Shown: positions 12,737-21,980, counted from the stretch's first letter. The stretch is DNA of 64,000 nucleotides from Vibrio bivalvicida (GCF_001399455.2 NZ_LLEI02000053.1:168241-232240), one strand, 5' to 3'. The notes: generated by a model from the sequence alone, not told the origin. Numbers and translations: made by a program.

Positions 12737-15700
12737 TTGAATAAGTTTATAATGTTGCTTCTTTTGCTCCTACATACCGGAGTATCTTTAGCTGCAAATA
12801 CTTCGCCTAAGTTGTTTTACCCTTTGCCAACCTTAGCGCAAGGAAAAATTTTCGCGGCGAAGCAGTTATTCTTGGCTGATGATGGCGGCATTTGGTTTCA
12901 AGATGTGCGAGACCAAGTCCTTTTTTTTGATGGTCAACATATTCTTCCTGAGAAAGGCTCTGCACTTGATCACGAAGCCTCACATATCGCTTTTCTAGAC
13001 AATGCATTCTGGTCATTCTTCCAAAACGAAATCTACCGCACTGTTCCTAATCAAGAAAAAGAGTTGGTGTTTAGTCTAACGCCCGGAACCGAGATTTTAA
13101 GAATTGGTTCATCGAAGCGTTATATTTGGGTGTCAGATGAAAGGAATTTTTATACTTATCATATCGATACCGGAGAATTTCAAACCTTCTCTTTAATGGT
13201 GCTGTATCAATATAATCAATCGTCGCAAATTACGATTAATGATGCCAAATTCATTCTATCTAAATGGGTAGTAGCGACGAATGCGGGGGTGTACTTATCT
13301 GATGGTGAGCAGTTTGAACACGTTCCAAGCTCCGGGAAAAATTATGTTGAGAAACTCTATTTTTCTGAAAAACGTCGAGAGTTGATTGTTGGCTCTTTGA
13401 ACGGGGCACTGATTTTTAATATCCAAAAGCCTCAGAAACCGATAAGAACCATTTCGGGTAGTCATGTTTTAAGTATCACAGAAACAAGCCAAGAGTACTG
13501 GATTGGAACAGAAAAAGGCTTATACGTTTATACCTTTTTGACAGGAGAAACTCAGAAATTTGAACATGGGATTGGTGCTGGAAACAGTCTTGCTGGGGAA
13601 AAGATCTATTCGTTACTTAATGACAATACAGGTGGTATTTGGGTTGCAACAGATCGAGGGGTGAGGTACTTCTCACTCTATTCGCATAAATTCACCCGCT
13701 ACTCCAATGAAGCTATGTCGCTCCTTAGTCGCGGGGAGAAAACACTCGAGATCTATCGAAGTAAAGGGCAAGACGGATACTGGTTGCTGACCAACAAAGG
13801 AGTCTTTCGCCTTAACTTACTCAATTTGGCGTCACGTCAGCAACTATATAGAGGGAATGTTTATGACCTGGAAGAACGCGACGGTGTACTGTGGTTAGCG
13901 ACTGATGATGGAGTCGTGTGTGTGAATGCAGATACTGGGGAAGTGATCGATGATGACCTACCAAACTTTCTGAAAACGACCAAGGTTAGATTTATTGAGT
14001 TCGATCACCATCAAATGTTGTGGGGGGCGAGTGAGACTGAGCTTTGGAGTTACCAACCCGGTAGTCGCAAACTGACTCAGTACGGTTCTGATTGGATGAT
14101 CGACAAGTATTTACCCGCTCAGTTAACGCATATGCATGTGACTTCTCAAGACTATGTGATGTTGGGGACAGAACATGGTATGTACATGGTGCAGGACGGG
14201 CAAATTAGCTTTGTTGGAGAGAGTATTCCCTATGGTGAAGTCATCGATACTGCGCAAGTTTCAGAACAAGAGCTTTGGGTGGCAAGTCGTTATGGATTGT
14301 ATCGTCTAGACCTTGATAAAAATAGAGTTGAGCCGATCGATATGGTCGATGGGCACGTGACGCCAAAATGCTTAATCAAAAACCAAGATGGTATCTGGTT
14401 GACTTCGTCCACAGGGCTATCACGTTACTCATCAAACGGTGCACTTAGTCAGCACTATGGAGAGCCTTTCGGGGTGATTAGTAACGAGTTTCTTTCTGGT
14501 GTATGCAGCTTTGGGAGTGACAGTGAACGAACAATTCTGTTGGGAGCAAAAAGTAGCTTGGTTAAAGTCAACACTCAGCAGCTTGTTGTGAGTCGCTTAC
14601 CTGATACACGGGTAATATTTAGCCAGATAAAACATAACCAAAAGCTATTTTCATTAGCCAATACACTAAAGCAGACTCCAGAGATTGGTTATGGCGAGTC
14701 GATTTTCTTCCAGTTTGGTTTTCTTCCCAGTTCAAGCAACATTAATCTTGAGTATCGACTAAACCAAAGCAGCGAGTGGCAAGTATTAGAGGGGAGCACA
14801 TTGACCATAGAACACCTTATGCCAGGAGAGTATCAGCTTGAGGTGCGTCCAATAAGACACAATCGAGTAAAAGGTGACAGCAATAGCTACCATTTTGTGG
14901 TGACAGAACCTTGGTTTTTAAGCCATGTCGCTTTTGCCATTTATATATTGGCGATTCTGATCATTATCGCGATCATTGTTTATTGGCGCTCTCGGTTGAT
15001 GGCAAAGTCAAACCGTGTGCTTAAGGCTCAAGTGGCACTAAAAACCAACCAGTTACGTCATCAAAGTAGAGTGTTGCTAGGTAATAACAACCAGTTACGT
15101 AAACAGCTTCAAGTACGTTGGTTGATCTACAGCCAGTCTATCAGTGGTCTAAAAGAACGGCTCAAAGTCGTGGGCTCTAAAGAACTCGCCCCGGAACAGC
15201 TAGTTGACTATGTACAACGAGAGTTAGAGATGTTGGTCAATGTAAGGTCTACCAATGGACAAGCGTTACCCGTTTTTAATCTAACCATGATATTGCATTC
15301 GGTTATCAGTAGCTGGAAAGATGAGTTGGCTAAAGTGGGAGTCAATGTCACTTTTGAATCGGACACAGAGCTACATATATGCCTGACTGATTTTAATCTT
15401 GATGAGATCTTCAACCTGGTGTTTGACGGCATTCTACGTCGTTGTTACCGCAATCAAACCGTTGTAATTCAACTTACCCAAGCAGAAGGTAAAGTTACGT
15501 TTTCTATGCTCGATCAAGGCGATGCCTTTGACGCAAGTACAGCTAGCGCTAGCTCCTCGGAAAACTTGCATGAGCTCGTTGCACAAAGTGGTGGCGAGAT
15601 GAGTGTGTTCAGTTCAGATGAGAGAAATTTACTGGAGATTAGTTGGCAAGAAAGTGTGTCATTTGAACGTAGCCCTGTTGTAATGTTAGATGAGGAAGAT

Positions 15701-16045
15701 GGGGCTGACTTAGTGCAAGATGATCCTTGGCTTTCAAGAGTGGTGAAAGTGGTTGAATTGAACTACACAGATCCTGACTTTGGTACTTCATCTGCAGCCA
15801 AGATGCTTTACGTTTCTGAGCGTAGTCTACAGCGACGATTTAAATCGTCGGTAGAGAAAACTTTTACTGAGTATTTGACTGAAGTGCGCTTAGATAATGC
15901 TTGCCGACGCTTGCTGGCCGGAGAGAAGGTGTCGGACGTTGCCTTTGAATGTGGCTTCAATGATCCATCTTACTTTAGCCAAAGGTTTAGACATCGCTTT
16001 GGTATGTCACCGACGCAGTTTGTTGAACAACAAGGCGATTATTAG
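12737..16045 (+). CDS. tfoS: Membrane-bound AraC-type regulator, TfoS-like (chitin/competence)
   Basis: A 1102-residue one-component regulator. Domains in order: signal peptide (1-20); periplasmic beta-propeller repeats of the two-component-regulator type (about 40-630; motifs like GGIWVATDRGVRYF); a Y_Y_Y domain (about 645-720); one membrane helix (730-750); a cytoplasmic region resembling a histidine-kinase ATPase fold that lacks a recognisable H-box and has a broken N-box (near 886); and a C-terminal AraC DNA-binding domain (about 995-1100; VSDVAFECGFNDPSYFSQRFRHRFG). The size, layout and place between znuA and feoA match Vibrio cholerae TfoS, which activates the small RNA tfoR in response to chitin (established). 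The start is probably TTG at 12737, which gives a basic N-terminus; ATG 12752 is an alternative. Confidence 0.85.
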   Translation: MNKFIMLLLLLLHTGVSLAANTSPKLFYPLPTLAQGKIFAAKQLFLADDGGIWFQDVRDQVLFFDGQHILPEKGSALDHEASHIAFLDNAFWSFFQNEIYRTVPNQEKELVFSLTPGTEILRIGSSKRYIWVSDERNFYTYHIDTGEFQTFSLMVLYQYNQSSQITINDAKFILSKWVVATNAGVYLSDGEQFEHVPSSGKNYVEKLYFSEKRRELIVGSLNGALIFNIQKPQKPIRTISGSHVLSITETSQEYWIGTEKGLYVYTFLTGETQKFEHGIGAGNSLAGEKIYSLLNDNTGGIWVATDRGVRYFSLYSHKFTRYSNEAMSLLSRGEKTLEIYRSKGQDGYWLLTNKGVFRLNLLNLASRQQLYRGNVYDLEERDGVLWLATDDGVVCVNADTGEVIDDDLPNFLKTTKVRFIEFDHHQMLWGASETELWSYQPGSRKLTQYGSDWMIDKYLPAQLTHMHVTSQDYVMLGTEHGMYMVQDGQISFVGESIPYGEVIDTAQVSEQELWVASRYGLYRLDLDKNRVEPIDMVDGHVTPKCLIKNQDGIWLTSSTGLSRYSSNGALSQHYGEPFGVISNEFLSGVCSFGSDSERTILLGAKSSLVKVNTQQLVVSRLPDTRVIFSQIKHNQKLFSLANTLKQTPEIGYGESIFFQFGFLPSSSNINLEYRLNQSSEWQVLEGSTLTIEHLMPGEYQLEVRPIRHNRVKGDSNSYHFVVTEPWFLSHVAFAIYILAILIIIAIIVYWRSRLMAKSNRVLKAQVALKTNQLRHQSRVLLGNNNQLRKQLQVRWLIYSQSISGLKERLKVVGSKELAPEQLVDYVQRELEMLVNVRSTNGQALPVFNLTMILHSVISSWKDELAKVGVNVTFESDTELHICLTDFNLDEIFNLVFDGILRRCYRNQTVVIQLTQAEGKVTFSMLDQGDAFDASTASASSSENLHELVAQSGGEMSVFSSDERNLLEISWQESVSFERSPVVMLDEEDGADLVQDDPWLSRVVKVVELNYTDPDFGTSSAAKMLYVSERSLQRRFKSSVEKTFTEYLTEVRLDNACRRLLAGEKVSDVAFECGFNDPSYFSQRFRHRFGMSPTQFVEQQGDY

Positions 16046-16267
16046 CGATCGTATGAACTGCAATCCATCCTTTGTTTCCTAAGTTATATCAATCTCTGTT
16101 CTCTGATAGGCCTTGAATGCTTAATTCAGCACTATCTCTGAGAGCCACGTCATTGCAACTTTAAGAATGCGCGGATAGCCATACTTCACTACAAACTGTG
16201 TGTCGACTATTGATATAAATCACTGGGTTAGTACTACGTTGTACGTGGATGTGGTGTTAAGGATAAG

Positions 16268-16398
16268 AAAAAAATGTCGTGGTATAGTCGGGGAGACTAT
16301 ACCACGGGTGTCAATGACACCTTCGCTTGCTGCCGGAGTGACGCTGATGCGTCACCTCTGGAATTTTAATGTCGTCTTAAGGGCGTTCCCTCTTGACG
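16268..16398 (-). ncRNA. Candidate small RNA, possible tfoR homologue
   Basis: The minus strand carries a strong orphan terminator: 12-bp perfect stem CGTGGTATAGTC/GACTATACCACG (plus-strand 16278-16306), then ACA and seven T residues (16274 down to 16268). No minus-strand gene lies upstream. Two more hairpins (16307-16321 and 16338-16355) precede it, separated by a likely single-stranded segment (16322-16337). A -10-like TATAGT at 16410-16405 without a good -35 fits an activator-dependent promoter, with a start near 16398. The 5' end is uncertain. The place next to tfoS suggests TfoR, but I have not confirmed this by sequence comparison. Confidence 0.42.
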
Positions 16399-16822
16399 TG
16401 ATTAACTATAGCGAGGTGGACTTTTTTTACTTATAAAATTAACGCCAAGGTGACATAAGAAAAGCGACACTTAATTAAGTATATGTTTTATTTGAACTAA
16501 TTTGTTTGCTTGATATTCAGTTGAGTGATTGTTGGGTCGAGCTGATAACTGGATAAGTCTTTTTTGACGAAATTGACGAGTATTGTTTTGACGTTTTTAG
16601 AGCAGGGCCTGTGGAGCGATATCTCTACCAATTGTGCTAGTAATCGCAAGAGCTGTTGCTTCAATATCTGCCTATATCACATCACCCCATCTTTACGCTC
16701 ATACTCCACTTATATATCGCTTCTTTTAGTAACCAGTTACTGACCCCGATTTTCTCGAAACATGAAAACATTGATTTCAGGCAAGATCTGTTAAAACAAT
16801 TGAAGATAGAATTGTAAGCACA

Positions 16823-16841
16823 AATGAAAATATTTCTCATT
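16823..16841 (+). promoter_or_regulatory. Fur box upstream of feoA
   Basis: AATGAAAATATTTCTCATT fits the 7-1-7 Fur pattern (TGATAATnATTATCA) at 11 of 14 half-site positions. It lies 14-38 bp before the feoA start codons, a repression position. Confidence 0.72.
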
Positions 16842-16854
16842 ACAAATAACTGGT

Positions 16855-17088
16855 ATGATAATGAAACTCTCACAACTACAACAGGGACAAGGTGCGACCA
16901 TCACTGGGCTTTCTGAGCTCTCTACGGATGTGCGTAAAAAATTGATGGTTATGGGGCTTCTGCCGCAAACACCTGTCACATTAATTCGAAAAGCACCGAT
17001 GGGAGACCCACTCCAAGTAGAAGTTCGCGGGGTTTCGCTAGCAGTACGTGTCAATATTGCTGATGCAATTACAGTGGAGGCAAACTGA
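16855..17088 (+). CDS. feoA: Ferrous iron transport protein A
   Basis: Small SH3-like cytoplasmic partner of the FeoB iron(II) transporter. The product is 77 residues from ATG 16855, or 75 from the in-frame ATG 16861 (MKLSQLQQGQGATITGL); neither has a clear ribosome site, so the start is uncertain. The C-terminal VRGVSLAVRVNIADAITVE is typical of FeoA. Its TGA overlaps the feoB ATG by one base. Confidence 0.93.
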   Translation: MIMKLSQLQQGQGATITGLSELSTDVRKKLMVMGLLPQTPVTLIRKAPMGDPLQVEVRGVSLAVRVNIADAITVEAN

Positions 17089-19364
17089 TGGAATACAAGA
17101 TTCTTACGGTAGGTAATCCAAATAGCGGTAAAACAACGCTTTTTAACGGACTCACTGGTGCCAAGCAACAGGTAGGTAACTGGGCGGGCGTTACCGTCGA
17201 GAAAAAAACAGGTAAGTACTCACATTCTAGCGACGACTTTTTACTTACCGATCTGCCAGGTATTTACGCTTTAGACAGCGGCAATGATGGAAACAGTATC
17301 GATGAGTCTATCGCTTCTAGGGCTGTGCTGACTCATCCTGCTGATTTGATCATCAACGTAGTCGATGCGACTTGTCTTGAGCGTAGTCTCTATATGACGT
17401 TGCAGTTGCGTGAACTTGGTCGTCCTATGGTTGTTGTACTCAACAAGATGGATGCCCTAAAACGTGAACGCCAAACCATCGATATTAAAGCTTTGGAAAA
17501 AGTGCTTGGTTGCCCAGTTATGGCTATCTCGGCCAACAACAATTCTCAAGTTCAGGCATTTAAAGAGCGTTTACATAAAACGCTTGTACAAGGTGTTGCA
17601 CTGGATGAACTGCGCCTTAATTATGGTCAAGAATTTGAATCAGCAATTGAACAAGTACAGCCACTATTTGCAGATCATTCAGAGGTTGCTAAGCGTGCTT
17701 TGGCGATTCGCGCACTTGAAAATGATGTGTTGGTACTGAACTCTCTATCTCAACAGCCACGTACAATGGCGCTAGCTGCACAACGCAATGTAGAGCTAGA
17801 CGTTGATTTGCTTGTCGCTGATGTCAAATATACGTTTTTGCACGAACAGTGTAAGAAGGTACGCCGCTCAGAAGGTAAACTCAGTCACAGCTTCACAGAG
17901 AAGGTTGACGCTATCATCCTAAACAAATGGGTGGGTGTACCGTTTTTCTTTGTTGTAATGTATTTGATGTTTATGTTCTCGATCAACATTGGCAGTGCCT
18001 TTATCGACTTTTTCGATATTGGTGTTGGTGCTCTGCTGGTTGATGGCGGTCACTACTTGTTAGACGATCACCTTCCTGTTTGGCTGGTGACACTGTTAGC
18101 TGATGGTGTCGGTGGCGGTATCCAAACTGTTGCGACATTTATTCCCGTCATTGCATGTCTATACCTATTCTTAGCATTACTAGAAAGCTCGGGCTATATG
18201 TCTCGCGCTGCGTTTGTATTGGACAAGGTCATGCAAAAAATTGGCTTACCAGGAAAAGCGTTCGTTCCGCTAGTGTTAGGCTTTGGTTGTAACGTACCTT
18301 CTATTATGGCCACCCGCACACTCGATCAGGAGCGTGAACGCAAATTAGCGGCCTCGATGGCGCCATTTATGTCATGTGGTGCTCGTTTACCCGTTTATGC
18401 TTTGTTCGCTGCTGCATTCTTCCCTCAAAGTGGTCAGAACATTGTATTCTCACTTTACCTGCTAGGTATTGTTGCCGCAGTGTTCACTGGTTTGGTACTT
18501 AAGAAGACACTTTACCCAGGTTCAAGTGATAGCTTGGTGATGGAAATGCCGGACTATGAACTACCGACGATTCGTAATATCGTGATTAAAACATGGCAGA
18601 AATTAAAGCGCTTTGTTTTAGGGGCGGGTAAAACGATCGTGGTTGTTGTTACTATTCTTAGCTTCCTAAACTCTGTAGGTACAGATGGTTCATTTGGCAA
18701 CCAAGACAGCGAAAACTCAGTGTTATCAAAAGCATCACAAATCGTGACGCCTGTCTTTGCTCCTATTGGTATCCAAGAAGACAACTGGCCTGCAACAGTA
18801 GGTATTATCACTGGTATTTTTGCGAAAGAAGCCGTAGTGGGTACATTGAATAGTTTGTACGCACCAAGTGAAGAGGAAGGCGGCGAGTACGATCTGATGG
18901 GAAGTCTAGAAGAGGCGGTGATGTCTATTCCAGACAATCTAGCAGGGCTTAGTTATTCCGATCCACTTGGTATTGAAGTGGGCGATCTTTCTGACAGCCA
19001 AGCGGTAGCAGAAGAGCAAGAAGTTGATGCTTCAATCTTTGGTAACCTAAAAGGATATTTTGCTTCCAGCAATGCGGCATTTGCCTACCTAATCTTTATA
19101 TTGCTGTACACGCCTTGTGTGGCCGCTATGGGGGCCTATGTGCGTGAATTTGGTCAGAAATACGCACGCTTTATCGCGGTATGGACTATGGGGCTGGCAT
19201 ACGGAAGCGCAGCCTTATACTACCAAGTGACGCACTTTACTGATCACCCTGCGTCAAGTTCGGCGTGGATTGCTGGTATTTTGTTGGTGAGCTTTGCGAC
19301 ATACAGAGTGCTTAAATCTGTCGGTACCAAACAAAATCAAACGCTAGAGGTACAAGTTGCATGA
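17088..19364 (+). CDS. feoB: Ferrous iron transporter FeoB
   Basis: GTP-hydrolysing inner-membrane iron(II) permease used mainly in anoxic or acidic conditions. The 758-residue product has an N-terminal G domain with G1 GNPNSGKTT (residues 9-17), G3 DLPGIY and G4 NKMD, then a helical regulator domain. The membrane region has the conserved FeoB core motif GCNVPSIMATRT and Gate repeats. It is coupled to feoA (one-base overlap) and to feoC (ATGA overlap). The operon should be Fur-regulated. Confidence 0.97.
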   Translation: MEYKILTVGNPNSGKTTLFNGLTGAKQQVGNWAGVTVEKKTGKYSHSSDDFLLTDLPGIYALDSGNDGNSIDESIASRAVLTHPADLIINVVDATCLERSLYMTLQLRELGRPMVVVLNKMDALKRERQTIDIKALEKVLGCPVMAISANNNSQVQAFKERLHKTLVQGVALDELRLNYGQEFESAIEQVQPLFADHSEVAKRALAIRALENDVLVLNSLSQQPRTMALAAQRNVELDVDLLVADVKYTFLHEQCKKVRRSEGKLSHSFTEKVDAIILNKWVGVPFFFVVMYLMFMFSINIGSAFIDFFDIGVGALLVDGGHYLLDDHLPVWLVTLLADGVGGGIQTVATFIPVIACLYLFLALLESSGYMSRAAFVLDKVMQKIGLPGKAFVPLVLGFGCNVPSIMATRTLDQERERKLAASMAPFMSCGARLPVYALFAAAFFPQSGQNIVFSLYLLGIVAAVFTGLVLKKTLYPGSSDSLVMEMPDYELPTIRNIVIKTWQKLKRFVLGAGKTIVVVVTILSFLNSVGTDGSFGNQDSENSVLSKASQIVTPVFAPIGIQEDNWPATVGIITGIFAKEAVVGTLNSLYAPSEEEGGEYDLMGSLEEAVMSIPDNLAGLSYSDPLGIEVGDLSDSQAVAEEQEVDASIFGNLKGYFASSNAAFAYLIFILLYTPCVAAMGAYVREFGQKYARFIAVWTMGLAYGSAALYYQVTHFTDHPASSSAWIAGILLVSFATYRVLKSVGTKQNQTLEVQVA

Positions 19365-19591
19365 TTCTTTCTGATCTAAAGCTGTGTATCGAGCAAAGTG
19401 CTGGTATTTCTCGTCGTGAGTTAGCGAAGAAGTTTGCGATGAGCGAGGATGGGGTAGACGCAATGCTGTCTGTGTGGATTAAAAAGGGCAAGATCTCAAG
19501 GTTTGTTGATACTAACTCTTCAAAAAATGTCACTCGGATTAGATACGCAAAAGTCAATGATGACGCTTTAGCTCTGAATGTCACCATGTAA
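19361..19591 (+). CDS. feoC: FeoC-like winged-helix protein
   Basis: A 76-residue winged-helix protein (LKLCIEQSAGISRRELAKKFAMSEDGVDAMLSVW read in part) that closes the feoABC operon. In V. cholerae FeoC binds the FeoB cytoplasmic domain. This copy has a single cysteine and lacks the four-cysteine iron-sulfur cluster wing of the E. coli protein, as reported for Vibrio FeoC. It overlaps feoB by 4 bp and is followed by a strong terminator. Confidence 0.85.
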   Translation: MILSDLKLCIEQSAGISRRELAKKFAMSEDGVDAMLSVWIKKGKISRFVDTNSSKNVTRIRYAKVNDDALALNVTM

Positions 19592-19606
19592 TCGGAGACT
19601 AATGTT

Positions 19607-19641
19607 AAAAAGCCGTTCTTGATAGAAGAACGGCTTTTTTT
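19607..19641 (+). terminator. Rho-independent terminator after feoABC
   Basis: AAAAAGCCGTTCTT/AAGAACGGCTTTTT forms a 14-bp stem with loop GATAG and a T-run. The A-run on the other side could also serve the convergent HIT gene. Confidence 0.93.
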
Positions 19642-19672
19642 ATGTCCGACGTTTTATTAGTAGGCTTAGAAT

Positions 19673-20101
19673 CTATGCGGCAGTAAATATCGAGCTTAAA
19701 GAAAGGACATTCTTAATTCGGTTTAGAAGTCTACCTTGCTCATCATCGCTGCGGAACTTACCTTCGGTATTACCCCAGACAGGGCCAGGCCAGGCCACGT
19801 CATCTTTAAAACGAGCGATATGATGAATATGAAGCTGAGGAACCATATTGCCGAGTGCGCCAAGATTTAGCTTATCAGGTTGGAATGTCGCTTCTAACGC
19901 TTGGCTTACCGCTTGTGATTCAAGCAAGAATTGCTGTTGCTCTTTCATTGGTAAGTGATGCAACTCTTTTAAGTTGTTTCGTTTAGGCACTAAAATAACC
20001 CAAGGCACAGCGGTGTCTTTATGCAGTAGGGCAACGCATAAAGGGAATTGACCAATCACAGTGGTATCTTTAGCGAGTTGAGGATGCAGTTCAAAACTCA
20101 T
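19673..20101 (-). CDS. HIT-family hydrolase
   Basis: Nucleotide hydrolase or transferase of the histidine-triad family; substrate unknown. The 142-residue product has PWVILVPKRNNLKELHHL in the first half and the active-site strand QLHIHHIARF at 89-98. The usual H-x-H-x-H triad reads H91-I-H93-H94-I here, so the third histidine is displaced by one position. A short tail after the active site contains WPGPVWGN, seen in bacterial HIT proteins of this size. It is convergent with feoC and downstream of argS on the same strand, separated from it by a terminator. Confidence 0.85.
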   Translation of the reverse strand: MSFELHPQLAKDTTVIGQFPLCVALLHKDTAVPWVILVPKRNNLKELHHLPMKEQQQFLLESQAVSQALEATFQPDKLNLGALGNMVPQLHIHHIARFKDDVAWPGPVWGNTEGKFRSDDEQGRLLNRIKNVLSLSSIFTAA

Positions 20102-20139
20102 AGTCGTAATCCATTTTTATCCGATTGTGCCTAGTATAC

Positions 20140-20179
20140 GCCAAATAAAACAAAAGGTTGACGCTCTCGCACCAACCTT
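20140..20179 (-). terminator. Terminator of argS
   Basis: Read on the minus strand, AAGGTTG/CAACCTT (20173-20179 with 20154-20160) forms a 7-bp stem followed by TTTTGTTTTATTTGG. It lies just past the 8-bp tandem repeat after argS. Confidence 0.65.
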
Positions 20180-20183
20180 CATT

Positions 20184-20247
20184 CTAGCTCTCTAGCTCTC
20201 TAGCTCTCTAGCTCTCTAGCTCTCTAGCTCTCTAGCTCTCTAGTTCT
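20184..20247. repeat. 8-bp tandem repeat CTAGCTCT after argS
   Basis: Seven perfect copies of CTAGCTCT (20184-20239) and one copy with a single change (20240-20247) run up to the argS stop codon. The related CTCTCTAGCTCTTA overlaps the end of znuB at about 10004-10016. The copy number suggests a slippage-prone variable locus. Confidence 0.9.
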
Positions 20248-21980
20248 TACATACGCTCTAGCGTATCGATACCAAGCAAAGAGAGACCTTGCTTGATTGT
20301 TTTTGCAGTAAGTGCTGCTAGCTTCAAGCGGCTTTGCTTCACAGACTCATCTTCACTGCTTAGGATTGGGCATGCTTCGTAGAAGCTTGAGAATTGACCT
20401 GCAAGTTCGAATAGGTAGCTACACATGATATGCGGTTGACCTTCACGAGCAACAGATTGAACCGCTTCTTCAAATTGAAGAAGTTTAGCAATCAGTGCTT
20501 TCTCTTTGTCTTCAGTTACTTTGATCTCACCAGATAGCTCGTCCATAGAGATACCCGCTTTAGCGAAGATAGAAGAAACACGAGTAAAGGCGTATTGCAT
20601 GTAAGGTGCAGTGTTACCTTCAAATGCTAGCATGTTGTCCCAATCAAACACGTAGTCAGTGGTACGGTGCTTAGATAGGTCTGCGTACTTAACCGCTGCC
20701 ATAGCAACAGTTTTCGCGATGTTGGCTTTCTCTTCAGAATCAAGGTCAGCGTTCTTAGACTCAATCAGTTTAATTGCGCGCTCTTCAGCTTCATCTAAAA
20801 GATCGGCAAGACGAACCGTGCCACCTGCGCGAGTCTTAAATGGACGACCATCTTTGCCTAGCATCATACCGAAAGCGTGGTGCTCTAAAGAAACTTCTTC
20901 TGGCACATAGCCTGCTTTACGAACGATAGTCCAAGCTTGCATTAGGTGTTGATGCTGACGAGAGTCAATAAAGTAAAGTACGCGATCTGCACCGAGTGTT
21001 TCGTAACGGTACTTAGCACAAGCGATATCAGTGGTGGTGTATAGGAAGCCGCCATCACGCTTCTGGATGATAACACCCATCGCTTCGCCGTCTTTGTTCT
21101 TGTACTCGTCTAGGAACACAACTTGAGCGCCGTCATCTTCTTGCGCTAGGCCTTGCTGCTTAAGGTCAGCAACAATGCCAGGTAGCATGTCGTTGTACAT
21201 GCTTTCACCCATTACGTCAGCACGAGTTAGAGATACGTTTAGGCGGTCGTAGTTACGCTGGTTTTGAACCATAGTAACATCAACAAGCTTTTTCCACATT
21301 TCAGCGCAGTATTCGTCACCGCTCTGAAGTTTTACAACGTAGTTACGTGCTCTTGCAGCGAACTCTTCGTCTTCGTCGTATAGCTTTTTAGATTCGCGGT
21401 AGAAGGCTTCAAGGTCTGAAAGTTCCATTGAAACTTCACCAGACTCCTTCTGTACGCGCTCAAGGTTGGCGATAAGCATACCGAACTGAGTACCCCAGTC
21501 GCCGATGTGGTTAGCACGAACAACTTTATGACCAAGGAACTCTAGTGTACGAACAACAGCATCACCGATGATAGTTGAACGTAGGTGACCGACGTGCATT
21601 TCTTTAGCAACGTTTGGTGCAGAGTAGTCAGCAACAATCGTTTTCTGCTCTTCTGCTGCAACGCCTAAACGAGTGTCTGCTAGGGCTACATCAGCCTGTT
21701 TCGCTAGGAACTCTTCGCTTAGGAAAATGTTGATAAAACCAGGGCCTGCGATTTCTGTTTTACTCGCGATACCTTCTAGGTCTAGAACATCCAATACTTT
21801 TTGCGCGAATTCGCGTGGGTTAGTCCCTAGTTTTTTTGCAACGCCCATAACGCCATTTGCTTGGTAATCACCAAACTGAGGTTTTGCAGATTGACGAACG
21901 GCTGCAGGGCTGCCTGCAGGTGCGCCAGCGGCTTCTAAAGCCTGAGAAACTTTGTCATTAATAAGTGCTTGGATATTCAC
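20247..21980 (-). CDS. argS: Arginyl-tRNA synthetase
   Basis: Charges tRNA-Arg with arginine (class I synthetase). The 577-residue product has HVGH (129-132) as the HIGH motif within [20 protein letters not shown] and the C-terminal anticodon-binding DALR-type helices, and ends [11 protein letters not shown] chose the GTG at 21980 because it yields the family N-terminus [10 protein letters not shown] and a length equal to E. coli ArgS, with AAGGA a few bases upstream. A TTG at 21995 would only add five residues. The yecM-like gene diverges from it, as near E. coli argS. Confidence 0.96.
   Translation of the reverse strand: MNIQALINDKVSQALEAAGAPAGSPAAVRQSAKPQFGDYQANGVMGVAKKLGTNPREFAQKVLDVLDLEGIASKTEIAGPGFINIFLSEEFLAKQADVALADTRLGVAAEEQKTIVADYSAPNVAKEMHVGHLRSTIIGDAVVRTLEFLGHKVVRANHIGDWGTQFGMLIANLERVQKESGEVSMELSDLEAFYRESKKLYDEDEEFAARARNYVVKLQSGDEYCAEMWKKLVDVTMVQNQRNYDRLNVSLTRADVMGESMYNDMLPGIVADLKQQGLAQEDDGAQVVFLDEYKNKDGEAMGVIIQKRDGGFLYTTTDIACAKYRYETLGADRVLYFIDSRQHQHLMQAWTIVRKAGYVPEEVSLEHHAFGMMLGKDGRPFKTRAGGTVRLADLLDEAEERAIKLIESKNADLDSEEKANIAKTVAMAAVKYADLSKHRTTDYVFDWDNMLAFEGNTAPYMQYAFTRVSSIFAKAGISMDELSGEIKVTEDKEKALIAKLLQFEEAVQSVAREGQPHIMCSYLFELAGQFSSFYEACPILSSEDESVKQSRLKLAALTAKTIKQGLSLLGIDTLERM

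Larger units (their letters stand above)
16046..16854. other. 809-bp gene-free gap with stacked hairpins
   Basis: No convincing coding sequence is present. A 78-codon frame at 16200-16436 runs through palindromes and looks spurious. The gap holds three adjacent hairpins: 16278-16306, 16307-16321 (GGTGTC/GACACC) and 16338-16355 (GTGACGC/GCGTCAC). A weaker one lies at 16373-16398. There are direct TTGACG repeats (16393, 16564, 16573, 16588) and a Fur box next to feoA. The hairpins read best as a minus-strand small RNA. Confidence 0.6.

Noticed and set aside
16200-16436. 78-codon plus-strand frame in the tfoS-feoA gap
   Set aside because: It runs through three hairpins, has no ribosome site or family resemblance, and the RNA-like structure explains the region better.
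16682-16873. 63-codon minus-strand frame upstream of feoA
   Set aside because: It covers the Fur box and feoA start region, and its composition looks non-coding.
20184-20247. CRISPR or attachment-site interpretation of the 8-bp array
   Set aside because: The unit is too short, there are no spacers, and there is no tRNA or integrase nearby.
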